A stretch of DNA of 32,685 nt, from contig JAEEVO010000024.1 of assembly GCA_016290905.1 (NCBI GenBank), positions 1 through 32,685 of the forward strand. Direction: 5' to 3'. The notes under the pieces were generated by a model. The model was given only the letters and a program-made list of their open reading frames with translations. It searched no databases and was not told the DNA's origin. Numbering within the stretch: the stretch's first letter is position 1; the number at the start of each line of letters is the position of its first letter. Positions 7,760-17,521 of this stretch are shown here, piece by piece. Both the position numbers and the translations under genes were made by a program. Source of the DNA: Lachnospiraceae bacterium (lineage in GTDB: Bacteria > Bacillota > Clostridia > Lachnospirales > Lachnospiraceae).

Positions 7760-8218
7760 ATGAAATCCAGAAGACAGAACGATATTTTGAGCCTGATAGA
7801 GAAATACGTAATAGAGACGCAGGAAGATTTGCAGAACAGATTAAAAGAACTCGGTTATGATGTTACTCAGGCTACCATTTCAAGAGATATCAGGGAATTA
7901 AAACTTACAAAAATGGCTACCGAGGACGGAAGGCAGAAATATTCCGTAATGTATTCGGATAAGAACAATGTTTCGGAAAAATATATCCGTGTACTTCATG
8001 ATGCGCTGGTTTCCGTCGATACTGCCCAGAACCTTCTTGTTTTAAAAACGGTTGCGGGAATGGCAATGGCGGTAGCTGCCGCGGTTGATTCACTTCACCT
8101 TGACGGTGTTGTCGGGTGCATAGCGGGTGACGATACTATATTTTGTGCCGTAAGAACGGTCGAGGACACATTTAGGGTCGCAGACCGAATCAAAAAGTTG
8201 ACATCCGGCAAAAAATAG
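7760..8218 (+). CDS. argR: Arginine repressor
   Basis: A 152-residue ArgR/AhrC regulator. It senses L-arginine and, as a hexamer, represses arginine biosynthesis and often activates catabolism. The N-terminal winged helix-turn-helix includes [14 protein letters not shown]; the C-terminal oligomerisation and arginine-binding domain shows the [12 protein letters not shown] and [10 protein letters not shown] motifs. The ATG at 7760 is preferred (GGAGG at 7750-7754, 5 nt away) over an in-frame TTG at 7748. Its 3' end carries the yebC promoter. ArgR next to recN is a conserved Firmicutes pairing; here yebC is placed between them. Confidence 0.96.
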   Translation: MKSRRQNDILSLIEKYVIETQEDLQNRLKELGYDVTQATISRDIRELKLTKMATEDGRQKYSVMYSDKNNVSEKYIRVLHDALVSVDTAQNLLVLKTVAGMAMAVAAAVDSLHLDGVVGCIAGDDTIFCAVRTVEDTFRVADRIKKLTSGKK

Positions 8219-8225
8219 ATATAAT
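8198..8225 (+). promoter_or_regulatory. Consensus sigma-A promoter for yebC
   Basis: Perfect TTGACA (8198-8203), 16-nt spacer, perfect TATAAT (8220-8225). The -35 and most of the spacer lie inside the last codons of argR. The predicted start near 8232 gives a ~30-nt leader to yebC. Confidence 0.8.
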
Positions 8226-8261
8226 TATATTAAAGATATACAAGAACAGACGGAGGACAAT

Positions 8262-8990
8262 ATGTCAGGACATTCAAAATTTGCCAACATCAAGCACAAG
8301 AAGGAAAAGAACGATTCAGCAAAGGGAAAGATCTTTACCAGGATCGGAAGGGAGATCGCAGTTGCTGTTAAGGAGGGCGGCCCCGATCCCAACAATAACA
8401 GCAAGCTGAAGGATGTTGTAGCCAAGGCAAAGGCTAACAATATGCCCAACGATACCATCGACAGAAGCATTAAGAAGGCAGCCGGAGATATCAATTCGGT
8501 TAACTACGAGTCGGTTACATATGAGGGATACGGACCTAAGGGTACCGCTATCATCGTAGAGGCTCTTACTGATAATAAGAACAGGACCGCAGCAAACATC
8601 AGGAACGCATTTACCAAGGGCTACGGAAATGTAGGAACACAGGGCTGTGTTTCGTTCATGTTTGATAAGAAGGGTCAGATCATCATCGATAAGGAAGAGT
8701 GCGAGATGGATGCGGACGAGCTTATGATGATAGCTCTCGACGCAGGCGCAGAGGACTTCAGTGATGAGGAGGAAAGCTACGAGATCATTACCGCTCCCGA
8801 GGATTTCTCGGCAGTTCTTGAAGCTCTTGAGGCTGCAAAGGTTCCTATGCTTGAGGCTGATGTTACGATGATCCCTCAGACATGGGTTGAACTTACCGAT
8901 GAGACTGACATCAAGAACATAAATAAGACACTCGATCTCCTTGATGAGGATGATGATGTACAGAATGTTTATCATAACTGGGATGAGTGA
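8262..8990 (+). CDS. yebC: YebC/PmpR (TACO1) family protein
   Basis: A 242-residue member of the DUF28/YebC family. The near-invariant opening [18 protein letters not shown] and the basic stretch that follows are present, as is the acidic middle domain. The family was long annotated as transcriptional regulators; more recent work on TACO1 and bacterial homologues ties it to translation, helping ribosomes through proline-rich stretches. Which applies here is not decided by sequence. CGGAGG (8251-8256) is 5 nt from the ATG. It has a consensus promoter of its own, consistent with high constitutive expression. Confidence 0.95.
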   Translation: MSGHSKFANIKHKKEKNDSAKGKIFTRIGREIAVAVKEGGPDPNNNSKLKDVVAKAKANNMPNDTIDRSIKKAAGDINSVNYESVTYEGYGPKGTAIIVEALTDNKNRTAANIRNAFTKGYGNVGTQGCVSFMFDKKGQIIIDKEECEMDADELMMIALDAGAEDFSDEEESYEIITAPEDFSAVLEALEAAKVPMLEADVTMIPQTWVELTDETDIKNINKTLDLLDEDDDVQNVYHNWDE

Positions 8991-9075
8991 TCGTACCGGC
9001 AAAAAGGTATATTAATTTATTGTTTTTATTTCGGAAACTGTATCTTGCAGCTTCAGGTTTTGTTTTTGGAGAAAT

Positions 9076-10767
9076 ATGCTTTCAAATATACATGTAAAAA
9101 ATTTTGCGATAATTGATGAGGCAGACATTGATCTGGCCGACAATCTGAATATCTTTACGGGTGAGACCGGAGCGGGAAAGTCCCTGTTGCTCGGTGCTTT
9201 AAACATGGCGCTTGGTGCGAGAACGCCTAAGGATATCATAAGCGCGGATGCTGATTTTGCACTCAGTGAGCTTACATTTACGGGAGTTTCCGAAAAGGTT
9301 AGATCGATGCTTGAGGATGCAGGCATATCCGTGGAGAATGATGAGGTTGTCATCTCAAAGAAGCTTATGAACAACGGCAGGAGCATCATACGTATTAACG
9401 GAGAGACCTCGACTGCCGCATACATCAAGGATCTGGCAGGCGTACTCATAGATATTTACGGACAGAACGAGCATCAGTCGCTTTTGAAAAAGGAAAGCCA
9501 GAGAGATATCCTCGACGAGTTCGGACAGGATAAGATCTTAGCTACAAAGAAAAAGCTTAAGGAAGCATATAATGCATACAAAGCCTTAAAAGATGAAGCG
9601 GCTGAACTGATCGATGACGCACAGTCAAGAAAGAGACGGATCGATCTTCTGGAATACGAGATCAACGAAATAGAGAGCGCCGCTATAAAACCCGATGAGG
9701 AAGAGGAGCTTAAGGAAAGGCACAGATTTCTGGCGAACGCAAGGCTTATAGCCGACGGTCTGGCCGAGAGCCATGACTGCCTTAACGGGAACGGAAGAGC
9801 GGGAGACAGTATTTCTGAAGCAATCAGGGCACTTTCAAGAATTTCGGAGTTTGACGGAAAACTGGAAGAAATACTGAACAGTCTTTCGGATATTGACAGC
9901 TGCTTAAGTGATGTCATGAGGGATATGAGCGATTATGCCGAAAATCTTCCCGATGACAGACAGGAGCTTGAGGAAGTTGAGGAAAGACTAGATCTTATCA
10001 GCAGATTAAAATCGAAGTACGGGAATACAACCGCACTTATAGATAAATATTTTGAAAACGCAAAGCAGGAGCTTGAAAAGCTCCGGAATTTCGAGAGCTA
10101 TACCGCCGGGCTTAAAAGTAAGCTTGAAGCTTCGGAAAAGGAAGTCGCTCTTTTAAGCGGGAAGCTTACGGAATACAGAAAGAAAACGGCGCTTTCACTG
10201 GGGGAAAAGATCACGGAAGCACTTGGGGAGATGAATTTCAACCAGGTGAAATTCGTGATAGATATCTCACAGAAAAGCGATTATCATGCTGACGGAATGG
10301 ACGAATGTACCTTCATGATCTCACTGAATCCGGGTGAGAGCTTAAAACCCGTTCAGGAGGTTGCGTCCGGAGGCGAACTTTCAAGGATCATGCTCGGGAT
10401 AAAGTCTGTCATGGCCGGAAACGACAGCGTACAGACACTTGTCTTTGACGAGATAGATGCCGGTATCAGCGGCAGGACGGCACAGATGGTTTCGGAAAAG
10501 CTGTGCAGGATAGCAGCGGGTCATCAGGTAATATGCATAACGCATCTACCTCAGATAGCATCAATGGCCGACAATCATTACGAGATAAGCAAAACCGTAA
10601 ATGACGGGAAGACAAGGACCGGGATAAGGAAACTTAAAGACAGCGAGATCAAGAACGAACTGGCAAGGCTTATCGGAGGAGCGGAGCTTACCGATAAGGT
10701 TTATTCATCCGCATCCGAGATGAAGGCGTTAGCCGACAAACGGAAAGCGGATATTAGAAGGAACTGA
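9076..10767 (+). CDS. recN: DNA repair protein RecN
   Basis: A 563-residue SMC-like ATPase that acts early in recombinational repair of double-strand breaks. The Walker A box GETGAGKS is at 29-36, the ABC signature SGGELS at 431-436, and Walker B VFDEIDAGISGR starts at 456, with a long charged coiled-coil region (about 160-390) between the two ATPase halves. Length matches the family. Start ATG at 9076 with GGAG at 9068-9071. It follows yebC by 85 nt, a gap with no clear terminator or promoter. Confidence 0.97.
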   Translation: MLSNIHVKNFAIIDEADIDLADNLNIFTGETGAGKSLLLGALNMALGARTPKDIISADADFALSELTFTGVSEKVRSMLEDAGISVENDEVVISKKLMNNGRSIIRINGETSTAAYIKDLAGVLIDIYGQNEHQSLLKKESQRDILDEFGQDKILATKKKLKEAYNAYKALKDEAAELIDDAQSRKRRIDLLEYEINEIESAAIKPDEEEELKERHRFLANARLIADGLAESHDCLNGNGRAGDSISEAIRALSRISEFDGKLEEILNSLSDIDSCLSDVMRDMSDYAENLPDDRQELEEVEERLDLISRLKSKYGNTTALIDKYFENAKQELEKLRNFESYTAGLKSKLEASEKEVALLSGKLTEYRKKTALSLGEKITEALGEMNFNQVKFVIDISQKSDYHADGMDECTFMISLNPGESLKPVQEVASGGELSRIMLGIKSVMAGNDSVQTLVFDEIDAGISGRTAQMVSEKLCRIAAGHQVICITHLPQIASMADNHYEISKTVNDGKTRTGIRKLKDSEIKNELARLIGGAELTDKVYSSASEMKALADKRKADIRRN

Positions 10768-10799
10768 ATTGAAACGCATATTTTGCAGGGAGGTATAGG

Positions 10800-12236
10800 A
10801 TGAAGAATATTTTATTTGCTGCATCAGAGGGCGTGCCTTTCATAAAGACGGGTGGTTTGGCAGATGTTATCGGTTCTCTGCCCAAGTATCTCAATAAGGA
10901 TGAATTTGATGTAAGGGTTATCCTGCCGAAATATACCTGTATGAAGGAAGAACTTAAGACGGGTATGAAGTACATTACCCATTTCTATATGGATCTCAAT
11001 TGGAGAAGACAGTATGTCGGGATCTTCGAGTCGGAAATAGACGGAGTCAAGTATTATTTTATCGACAACGAGTTCTATTTCCAGGGATTTGCACCTTACG
11101 GAAACATTTACGAGGATATCGAGAAATTCGCATTCTTCTGCCGTGCCGTGCTTTCCGCACTTCCGGTGATCGGTTTCAAGCCTGACATCATACACTGTCA
11201 TGACTGGCAGACAGGACTTATTCCCGTATTTCTTCATGACAATTTCCAGAGTAACGAGTTCTATTGGGGCATGAAGACCATCATGACCATTCATAACCTT
11301 AAATTCCAGGGAATCTGGGACAAGAAGGTGGTTAAGGAAATAACAGGACTCTCGGATTATTATTTTACTCCCGATAAGCTGGAATATAAAGGAGATGCGA
11401 ACTATCTGAAGGGTGGTATCGTATATGCCGATTATGTTACGACCGTCAGCACAACTTATGCCGAGGAGATAAAAATGCCCTTCTACGGTGAAGGCCTCGA
11501 CGGACTTATGAGGGCAAGATCAAATTGCCTTTGCGGTATAGTTAACGGTCTTGATTACGATGAGTATAATCCCGAGACCGATAAGCTGATAGTGAATAAT
11601 TTTAACTCAAAGAACTTCAGGGTTGAAAAGGTAAAGAACAAGCTTGCGCTCCAAAAGGAACTCGGGTTGGAGGAAAATCCCGATAAATTTATGATCGGTA
11701 TCTGCTCAAGGCTTACCGATCAAAAGGGACTTGACCTTGTTGACTGCGTAATAGAGGAGATCTGTGCAGAGGATACCCAGTTCGTTGTACTCGGGACCGG
11801 AGATCCAAAGTATGAGAACCTATTCAGGCATTTTGCATGGAAATATCCTGACAGGGTTTCGGCAAATATCTACTACTCAAACGAACGTTCGCACAGGATA
11901 TATGCTGCATGCGATGCATACCTGATGCCCTCGCTGTTCGAGCCCTGCGGCTTAAGCCAGCTCATGAGCTTAAGATACGGTACGGTTCCCATTGTCAGGG
12001 AGACGGGAGGATTAAAGGATACCGTCGATCCTTACAACGAATATGAGAATTCGGGTGACGGTTTCAGCTTCTGCAATTACAATGCACACGAAATGCTTGC
12101 AACAATAAGGTATGCAAAATCCGTTTATTACGGAAAGAAGCGCGAGTGGCATAAGCTGATAGACAGGGGCATGGCTACAGATTTTTCATGGAACAATTCC
12201 GCAAAGCAGTATGAGGAGCTTTACAGGAGGCTTTGA
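10800..12236 (+). CDS. glgA: Glycogen synthase (ADP-glucose type)
   Basis: A 478-residue GT5 glycosyltransferase that adds glucose from ADP-glucose to the alpha-1,4-glucan chain. The N-terminal KTGGLADV (16-23) is the ADP-glucose-binding motif; the C-terminal Rossmann domain shows SRLTDQKG (303-310) and SLFEPCGLSQLM with Glu381. Length fits bacterial GlgA. AGGGAGG (10787-10793) is 6 nt upstream of the ATG. It stands alone, without glgC, glgD or glgB beside it, 32 nt after recN, and ends just before a terminator-like hairpin. Confidence 0.97.
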   Translation: MKNILFAASEGVPFIKTGGLADVIGSLPKYLNKDEFDVRVILPKYTCMKEELKTGMKYITHFYMDLNWRRQYVGIFESEIDGVKYYFIDNEFYFQGFAPYGNIYEDIEKFAFFCRAVLSALPVIGFKPDIIHCHDWQTGLIPVFLHDNFQSNEFYWGMKTIMTIHNLKFQGIWDKKVVKEITGLSDYYFTPDKLEYKGDANYLKGGIVYADYVTTVSTTYAEEIKMPFYGEGLDGLMRARSNCLCGIVNGLDYDEYNPETDKLIVNNFNSKNFRVEKVKNKLALQKELGLEENPDKFMIGICSRLTDQKGLDLVDCVIEEICAEDTQFVVLGTGDPKYENLFRHFAWKYPDRVSANIYYSNERSHRIYAACDAYLMPSLFEPCGLSQLMSLRYGTVPIVRETGGLKDTVDPYNEYENSGDGFSFCNYNAHEMLATIRYAKSVYYGKKREWHKLIDRGMATDFSWNNSAKQYEELYRRL

Positions 12237-12250
12237 TTTAACGGAATATT

Positions 12251-12277
12251 GACTGCTGCTGAGGTGGCAGTCTTTTT
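12251..12277 (+). terminator. Terminator-like hairpin between glgA and murE
   Basis: GACTGCTGC (12251-12259), loop TGAG, GTGGCAGTC (12264-12272): nine pairs including two G-U, followed by five T (12273-12277). It lies 14 nt after glgA and its T-run ends 26 nt before the murE start, so it either ends the recN-glgA transcript or attenuates murE. Confidence 0.8.
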
Positions 12278-12303
12278 CTATGATAACGGGAGAGGGGGTT
12301 ACT

Positions 12304-13782
12304 ATGAAAAAACTTTCAGAACTGATCGAAGATTTAAAAGACATTTTGACCGGAACAGTACCGGAAGAATATCTAAGCGGTGAGGTAAGCAAGCTCATAT
12401 ACGATACAAGAGCCGAATTTACCGAGAACTCTGCATTTGTATGTATAGTTGGGGCTTCATTTGACGGACACGATTTTGCGGGGGAAGCGGTAAAAAAAGG
12501 CGCAAGATACATATTTGCCGAAAAAGAACTCGGAGACCTTGAGGGTGCGGCAGTGATCAAAGTAAGCAGCACCAGAAAGGCGCTTGCGCTGCTTTCGGCT
12601 GCTTGGTTCGATCATCCCGCAAGACAGCTTACCACTATAGGGCTCACGGGTACCAAAGGAAAATCGACCACCTGTTATATGATAAGAAATGTCCTGGAGG
12701 CAGCAGGCAGAAGCTGCGGCATCATAGGTACCATAGGGATCGTCATAAAGGATAAGACTTATGAAACGCACAATACCACTCCGGAGTCGTACAGTATTCA
12801 TGAATACATGAGGAAAATGGTTGACGCCGGATGCGATACCCTGATCATGGAGGTTTCGTCACAGGGCTTAAAGCAGGACAGGACTTACGGAATAGAGTTT
12901 GATCAGGCAGTGTTCACCAACCTTTCGAAGGATCATATCGGCGGAGCGGAACATAAGGATTTTGAGGAATACAGATATTGCAAATCACTTCTCTTTAAAC
13001 AGTGCAGGACTGCGGTAGTAAATGCGGATGATGCAAACTGCGGCTACATGATCGAAGGAAGTAAGGCTAAGGTAGTAGAATACGGTATAGAAAAGGATAA
13101 CAACGGATTCAAGGCCGAAAACTTAAGACTCTACACCGAAAACGGAGTTATGGGCATAGAGTTTGATTACAAGGGAACAATAAACGGGACCGTAAGGCTT
13201 TCGATACCCGGCAGGTTCAACGTAATGAACGCACTCTGTGCAACCGCGGTAGTTTCGGAATATACAAAGGATACCGCAATTATTGCCGAAGGCCTGAAAA
13301 ACACCCATGTAAGGGGAAGGCTTGAACCGGTTAAGATCTCGGATAAATGTACGCTTCTTATAGATTATGCTCATAATGCGATGGCGCTGGAGAGCGTTTT
13401 AAAGACCTTGAGGGAATACAAGCCGAAGAGGCTTGTCAATCTGTTCGGATGCGGAGGAAACCGTTCAAAAGACAGACGTTATGAAATGGGTGAGGTTTCA
13501 TCAAATCTTGCAGACCTTACTGTTGTGACTTCCGATAATCCGAGATTTGAGAAGCCTCAGGATATAATAAACGATATCCTTATCGGGGTAAATCGCGGAA
13601 AGGGCAAATATATAACCATACCCGACAGGCGTGAGGCCATTAAGTATGTCATAGACAACGCCGAGGAAGGTGACTGCATACTCCTTGCGGGAAAAGGCAA
13701 CGAGGATTATCAGGAGATAGAGGGTGTGCGTTATCACATGGATGAAAGAGAGATCATAGCCGATATTTTGGAACGAAGGTGA
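12304..13782 (+). CDS. murE: UDP-MurNAc-L-Ala-D-Glu--meso-diaminopimelate ligase
   Basis: A 492-residue Mur ligase that adds the third residue to the peptidoglycan stem peptide in the cytoplasm. Visible: the MurE-type N-terminal domain (YDTRAEF...FDGHDF), the P-loop GTKGKST (116-122), and TTPES. DNPR at 411-414 is the amino-acid-binding motif that marks meso-diaminopimelate ligases rather than lysine-adding ones, so meso-DAP peptidoglycan is predicted. The ATG at 12304 is preferred over an in-frame ATG at 12280 because AGAGGGGG (12291-12298) lies 5 nt before it. murE is placed ahead of priA (4-nt gap), not in the dcw cluster at the end of the window. Confidence 0.95.
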   Translation: MKKLSELIEDLKDILTGTVPEEYLSGEVSKLIYDTRAEFTENSAFVCIVGASFDGHDFAGEAVKKGARYIFAEKELGDLEGAAVIKVSSTRKALALLSAAWFDHPARQLTTIGLTGTKGKSTTCYMIRNVLEAAGRSCGIIGTIGIVIKDKTYETHNTTPESYSIHEYMRKMVDAGCDTLIMEVSSQGLKQDRTYGIEFDQAVFTNLSKDHIGGAEHKDFEEYRYCKSLLFKQCRTAVVNADDANCGYMIEGSKAKVVEYGIEKDNNGFKAENLRLYTENGVMGIEFDYKGTINGTVRLSIPGRFNVMNALCATAVVSEYTKDTAIIAEGLKNTHVRGRLEPVKISDKCTLLIDYAHNAMALESVLKTLREYKPKRLVNLFGCGGNRSKDRRYEMGEVSSNLADLTVVTSDNPRFEKPQDIINDILIGVNRGKGKYITIPDRREAIKYVIDNAEEGDCILLAGKGNEDYQEIEGVRYHMDEREIIADILERR

Positions 13783-13786
13783 ATGA

Positions 13787-16021
13787 GTGTACGCTGATAT
13801 AATAGTAGATATTTCCGTCGAGGATCTTGACAGGACGTTCCAGTACCGTATACCCGGGGAGCTTGAGGCTTCGGTACATGTCGGATCAAAGGTCAGCATT
13901 CCTTTCGGAAAGGGGAACAGGCAGATAAACGGGTTCGTTGTCGGGATTTCCGATGAAGCAAAGATACCCGAGGAAAAGATAAAGGATATCGCGTCTTTGA
14001 ATCTGAAAGACCTGACCATAGAAGACCGGATGATAGAGCTTGCGTTCTGGATGAAGGAGCATTTCGCATCTACCACAAATGAAGCACTGAAATGCGTCAT
14101 CCCCGTAAAAAGGGCGGTTAAGAACAAGGTGAGAAAGATCATCCTGCCTGCAGCTGACAGAAGGACGATTGAAGAAGAGCTTGAAAGCTCGGTGAAAAAG
14201 CACCATACGGCAAAGGAGAAGTTTTTGAGGGAACTCCTTACGGAGTATGATGAAGGCTTAAAGTATGAGCTTATCACCGAGAAGATGAACATTTCTCCGG
14301 CAACCGTCGGCTCGCTTGAAAAAAAGGGACTCATAAAGGTAGAGACAAGTACCGTTTTCAGGGACAGTCTCGGGATGGGAGCCAGGGATGCGGGTTCCGT
14401 CAGGGAAAGGATAGATCTGAACGAGGAACAGCAGCGGATAAGCGATGATATAATCGGTGAGTATAACAGAGGCATCAGGGGAAAATATCTTTTGCACGGC
14501 ATAACCGGAAGCGGCAAGACCGAGGTTTATCTTTCGGTGATAGATGAGGTTGTGAAGCAGGGAAAGAGCGTTATAATGCTCATACCCGAGATAGCACTTA
14601 CATACCAGACCGTAAAACGTTTCTACAAGCGCTTCGGGGACGGCATATCGGTGATAAATTCGAGGCTTTCTGCCGGGGAGAGATACGATCAGTATCTGAA
14701 GGCAAAAAACGGGGAAACAAAGATAGTCATAGGACCGCGTTCGGCGGTATTTACACCGTTCGACAATCTGGGCCTGATAATAATAGATGAGGAACACGAG
14801 GGAAGCTACAAGAGTGAGAATTCCCCCAAGTACAGTACGAGAGAGGTTGCTTTTTTCCGCGCGGAAAAGGAAGGCGCTGCCGTTATACTCGGTTCCGCGA
14901 CCCCTTCACTCGAAAGCTATTTTGACGCACAGGAGGGCAGGATAAAGCTTTATGAGCTTAAAACAAGAGCCGGCGGTGCGGAGCTTCCGAAGGTGCATGT
15001 GGTTGATCTAAAGGAAGAGCTTAAGGCAAGGAACAGGTCGATATTCTCAAGAAAGCTCAGGGAACTGATAGAGGACAGACTGGGCAGGCATGAACAGATA
15101 ATGCTGTTTATCAACAGACGCGGTCATTCAGGCTTCGTAAACTGCAGAGCCTGCGGAAATGTTATAAAGTGTCCGCACTGTGACGTGTCTCTGACCTATC
15201 ATGTTCCGGGAAAGCTCGTATGCCATTACTGCGGATACGAGACCGGGATGGTAAGCAGCTGTCCCAAATGCGCATCACCCTATGTAAGTACGTTCGGAAC
15301 CGGTACGCAGAAGATAGAGGAATTGATAAATAAGGAGTATCCTTTAGCCAAGACCCTAAGAATGGATTATGATACGACAAGGGCGAAGGAAAGCTATGAC
15401 GACATACTTTCCGCTTTTGCAAATCATGAGGCCGATATCCTGATAGGAACTCAGATGATAGTAAAAGGGCATGATTTTCATGATGTGACATTGGTTGGCA
15501 TAATACTTGCCGATATGTCACTTTATCAGGAGGATTTCCGCTGCGCCGAGAAAACCTTCCAGCTTTTATCACAGGCTGCGGGGCGTGCGGGAAGAGGACA
15601 GAAGGCCGGAGAGGTAGTGATACAGACCTATAATCCGGAACACTATGCGATAGAGTCATCGGCGCTTCAGGACTACGGACGGTTCTATGATGAAGAGATA
15701 GATTTCAGGCGGCTTATGAAATATCCTCCCGTATGGACGATGCTTAAGATCATGCTTTCCTCTGAGGATGAGGAAGAGCTCCTAAGGGAGACCGACAGGG
15801 TAGATGAGTTCCTCAAAGGAGAGCTCGAGCGCCTTAAGGCAGCGGTTAAGCTGTTCGGACCTTCAAAGGCCAGGATTTACAGGGTAAACGACGTTTACAG
15901 AATGGTCTTTTACCTTAAATGGAACGATTATTCTTTACTGTCAAAGCTAAAGGACAAGCTGTCGGGTATAGGAACATTGAGCAAGGAAGTAAGCCTGCAG
16001 TTTGATTTTAACCCGTTATAA
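13787..16021 (+). CDS. priA: Primosomal protein N' (replication restart helicase)
   Basis: A 744-residue superfamily 2 helicase that reloads the replisome at stalled forks. Walker A GITGSGKT (238-245), DEEH box (334-337), GSATPSLESY, and the zinc-binding insert with eight cysteines (453, 456, 462, 465, 479, 482, 492, 495) are all present, followed by the C-terminal helicase motifs (AAGRAGRG). The GTG at 13787 is used as start: AAGGTGA (13776-13782), which includes the murE stop, is its ribosome site. An ATG at 13783 is out of frame and stops at once. This begins the conserved Firmicutes run priA-def-fmt-rsmB-rlmN-prpC-pknB-rsgA-rpe. Confidence 0.97.
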   Translation: MYADIIVDISVEDLDRTFQYRIPGELEASVHVGSKVSIPFGKGNRQINGFVVGISDEAKIPEEKIKDIASLNLKDLTIEDRMIELAFWMKEHFASTTNEALKCVIPVKRAVKNKVRKIILPAADRRTIEEELESSVKKHHTAKEKFLRELLTEYDEGLKYELITEKMNISPATVGSLEKKGLIKVETSTVFRDSLGMGARDAGSVRERIDLNEEQQRISDDIIGEYNRGIRGKYLLHGITGSGKTEVYLSVIDEVVKQGKSVIMLIPEIALTYQTVKRFYKRFGDGISVINSRLSAGERYDQYLKAKNGETKIVIGPRSAVFTPFDNLGLIIIDEEHEGSYKSENSPKYSTREVAFFRAEKEGAAVILGSATPSLESYFDAQEGRIKLYELKTRAGGAELPKVHVVDLKEELKARNRSIFSRKLRELIEDRLGRHEQIMLFINRRGHSGFVNCRACGNVIKCPHCDVSLTYHVPGKLVCHYCGYETGMVSSCPKCASPYVSTFGTGTQKIEELINKEYPLAKTLRMDYDTTRAKESYDDILSAFANHEADILIGTQMIVKGHDFHDVTLVGIILADMSLYQEDFRCAEKTFQLLSQAAGRAGRGQKAGEVVIQTYNPEHYAIESSALQDYGRFYDEEIDFRRLMKYPPVWTMLKIMLSSEDEEELLRETDRVDEFLKGELERLKAAVKLFGPSKARIYRVNDVYRMVFYLKWNDYSLLSKLKDKLSGIGTLSKEVSLQFDFNPL

Positions 16022-16049
16022 ATGTAAAAAATAATAAAGGAGAACGAAA

Positions 16050-16520
16050 ATGGCATTAAGAAACATCAGGAAAGAGGGAGACCCGATACTTGCAAAGATT
16101 TCAAAGCCTGTATGGGAGATGACTGACAAGACAAAGGTTCTTATTGAGGACATGCTTGAGACCATGTACGCAGCAAACGGAGTCGGACTTGCTGCTGTTC
16201 AGGTAGGAGTCCTTAAAAGGATAGTTGTCATAGATGTCTCGGATGCGGGTAACGATCCCATCATACTTATCAATCCCGAGATAATCGATAAATCGGGTTC
16301 ACAGACCGGAGATGAGGGTTGCCTTTCGGTTCCCGGCAAGAGCGGCGTCGTAACACGTGCAGCTCATGTGAAGGTAAAGGCTTTTAACGAGAAAATGGAG
16401 GTTTTCGAGATAGAGGGCGACGATCTTCTTGCAAGAGCTTTTCAGCATGAGGTTGACCATTTGGACGGAATATTGTATACTTCCAAGGTTGAGGGTGAAA
16501 TTAAGACCGCTGATGACTGA
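16050..16520 (+). CDS. def: Peptide deformylase
   Basis: A 156-residue type I-like metalloenzyme that removes the formyl group from nascent N-terminal methionine. All three motifs are present: GVGLAAVQ (44-51), EGCLS (89-93, metal ligand Cys91) and HEVDH (133-137, ligands His133/His137, catalytic Glu134). AAGGAG lies 7 nt before the ATG. It is adjacent to fmt, which adds the formyl group, the usual pairing. Confidence 0.97.
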   Translation: MALRNIRKEGDPILAKISKPVWEMTDKTKVLIEDMLETMYAANGVGLAAVQVGVLKRIVVIDVSDAGNDPIILINPEIIDKSGSQTGDEGCLSVPGKSGVVTRAAHVKVKAFNEKMEVFEIEGDDLLARAFQHEVDHLDGILYTSKVEGEIKTADD

Positions 16521-16560
16521 AAAACAGCCGATCAACGGATATAAAAGGAGCTGACATAGG

Positions 16561-17502
16561 ATGAAAATAGTTTTTATGGGCACGCCCGATATTGCAGCGG
16601 GGGTTCTGGAAGTGCTTATCGGTTCGGAGCATGAAGTGGCGGCAGTTGTGACACAGCCCGATAAACCGAACCAGAGAGGAAACGGGATCACGTTTTCACC
16701 GGTGAAAAATCTGGCGCTAAAAGCAGGGATACCGGTTTTACAGCCCGAAAAAGCGTCAAGTCAGGATTTTGAGAACGAACTTAAGAAAATCAATCCGGAT
16801 ATAATCGTTGTAGTGGCTTTCGGACAGATATTAAGGAAAAACATACTTGAGCTTGCAAGATTCGGATGTGTAAACGTCCATGCTTCTCTGCTCCCGAAAT
16901 ACAGGGGAGCATCGCCCATACAATGGGCAGTCATCAACGGAGAGAAGGAAACGGGTATCACGATCATGCAGATGGATGCAGGTATAGATACCGGTGATAT
17001 CATTCTTCAGGAAAAGATAACACTTAATGATGACGAGACAGCGGGAAGCCTGTTTGACAGGCTGACAGAGCTGGCAGGACCGGTGCTTTTGAAGGCACTT
17101 ACCGAAATAGAGAACGGAACTGCGGTCAGGACCGTACAGAATGAAGCGGAGGCAAGCTATGTGACGATGCTTCGCAAGTCCATGGGAAGGCTGAATTTCA
17201 ATCATAAGGCAGTCGAGATCGAAAGGCTTATAAGGGGACTTATACCGTGGCCCGGAGCTTACGTGTATGTTGACGGGAAGATGCTTAAGATATGGAAGGC
17301 ATGTGTTGCCGATGAAGAAGAGAATATTGAGGCGCTTCCGGGACAGATAAGGATAGTGGATAACGCTCTGTTCATCGGAACGGAGGACAGGCCGCTTCAG
17401 ATACTTGAGCTACAGCTCGAAGGCAAGAAGCGTATGCCTGCATATGATTTCTTAAGAGGTACCTCCATTAGTGACGGATTTATGACTGACATAACAATGT
17501 GA
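16561..17502 (+). CDS. fmt: Methionyl-tRNA formyltransferase
   Basis: A 313-residue enzyme that formylates Met-tRNA(fMet) from 10-formyl-tetrahydrofolate. The catalytic Asn105, His107 and Asp143 are seen in VNVHASLLPKYRG and MDAGIDTGDI, and the C-terminal OB-fold region that holds tRNA is present (LIPWPGAYVY). Length is normal. AAAGGAG (16544-16550) is 10 nt upstream of the ATG. It is part of the def-fmt pair. Confidence 0.97.
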   Translation: MKIVFMGTPDIAAGVLEVLIGSEHEVAAVVTQPDKPNQRGNGITFSPVKNLALKAGIPVLQPEKASSQDFENELKKINPDIIVVVAFGQILRKNILELARFGCVNVHASLLPKYRGASPIQWAVINGEKETGITIMQMDAGIDTGDIILQEKITLNDDETAGSLFDRLTELAGPVLLKALTEIENGTAVRTVQNEAEASYVTMLRKSMGRLNFNHKAVEIERLIRGLIPWPGAYVYVDGKMLKIWKACVADEEENIEALPGQIRIVDNALFIGTEDRPLQILELQLEGKKRMPAYDFLRGTSISDGFMTDITM

Positions 17503-17521
17503 ATTTTTCGGAGATAGGGCT

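Noticed and set aside
13501-14517. 338-codon minus-strand frame across murE and priA
   Set aside because: Long but antisense to two intact conserved genes; sequence is low-complexity Ser/Leu/Phe-rich as expected from reverse reading.
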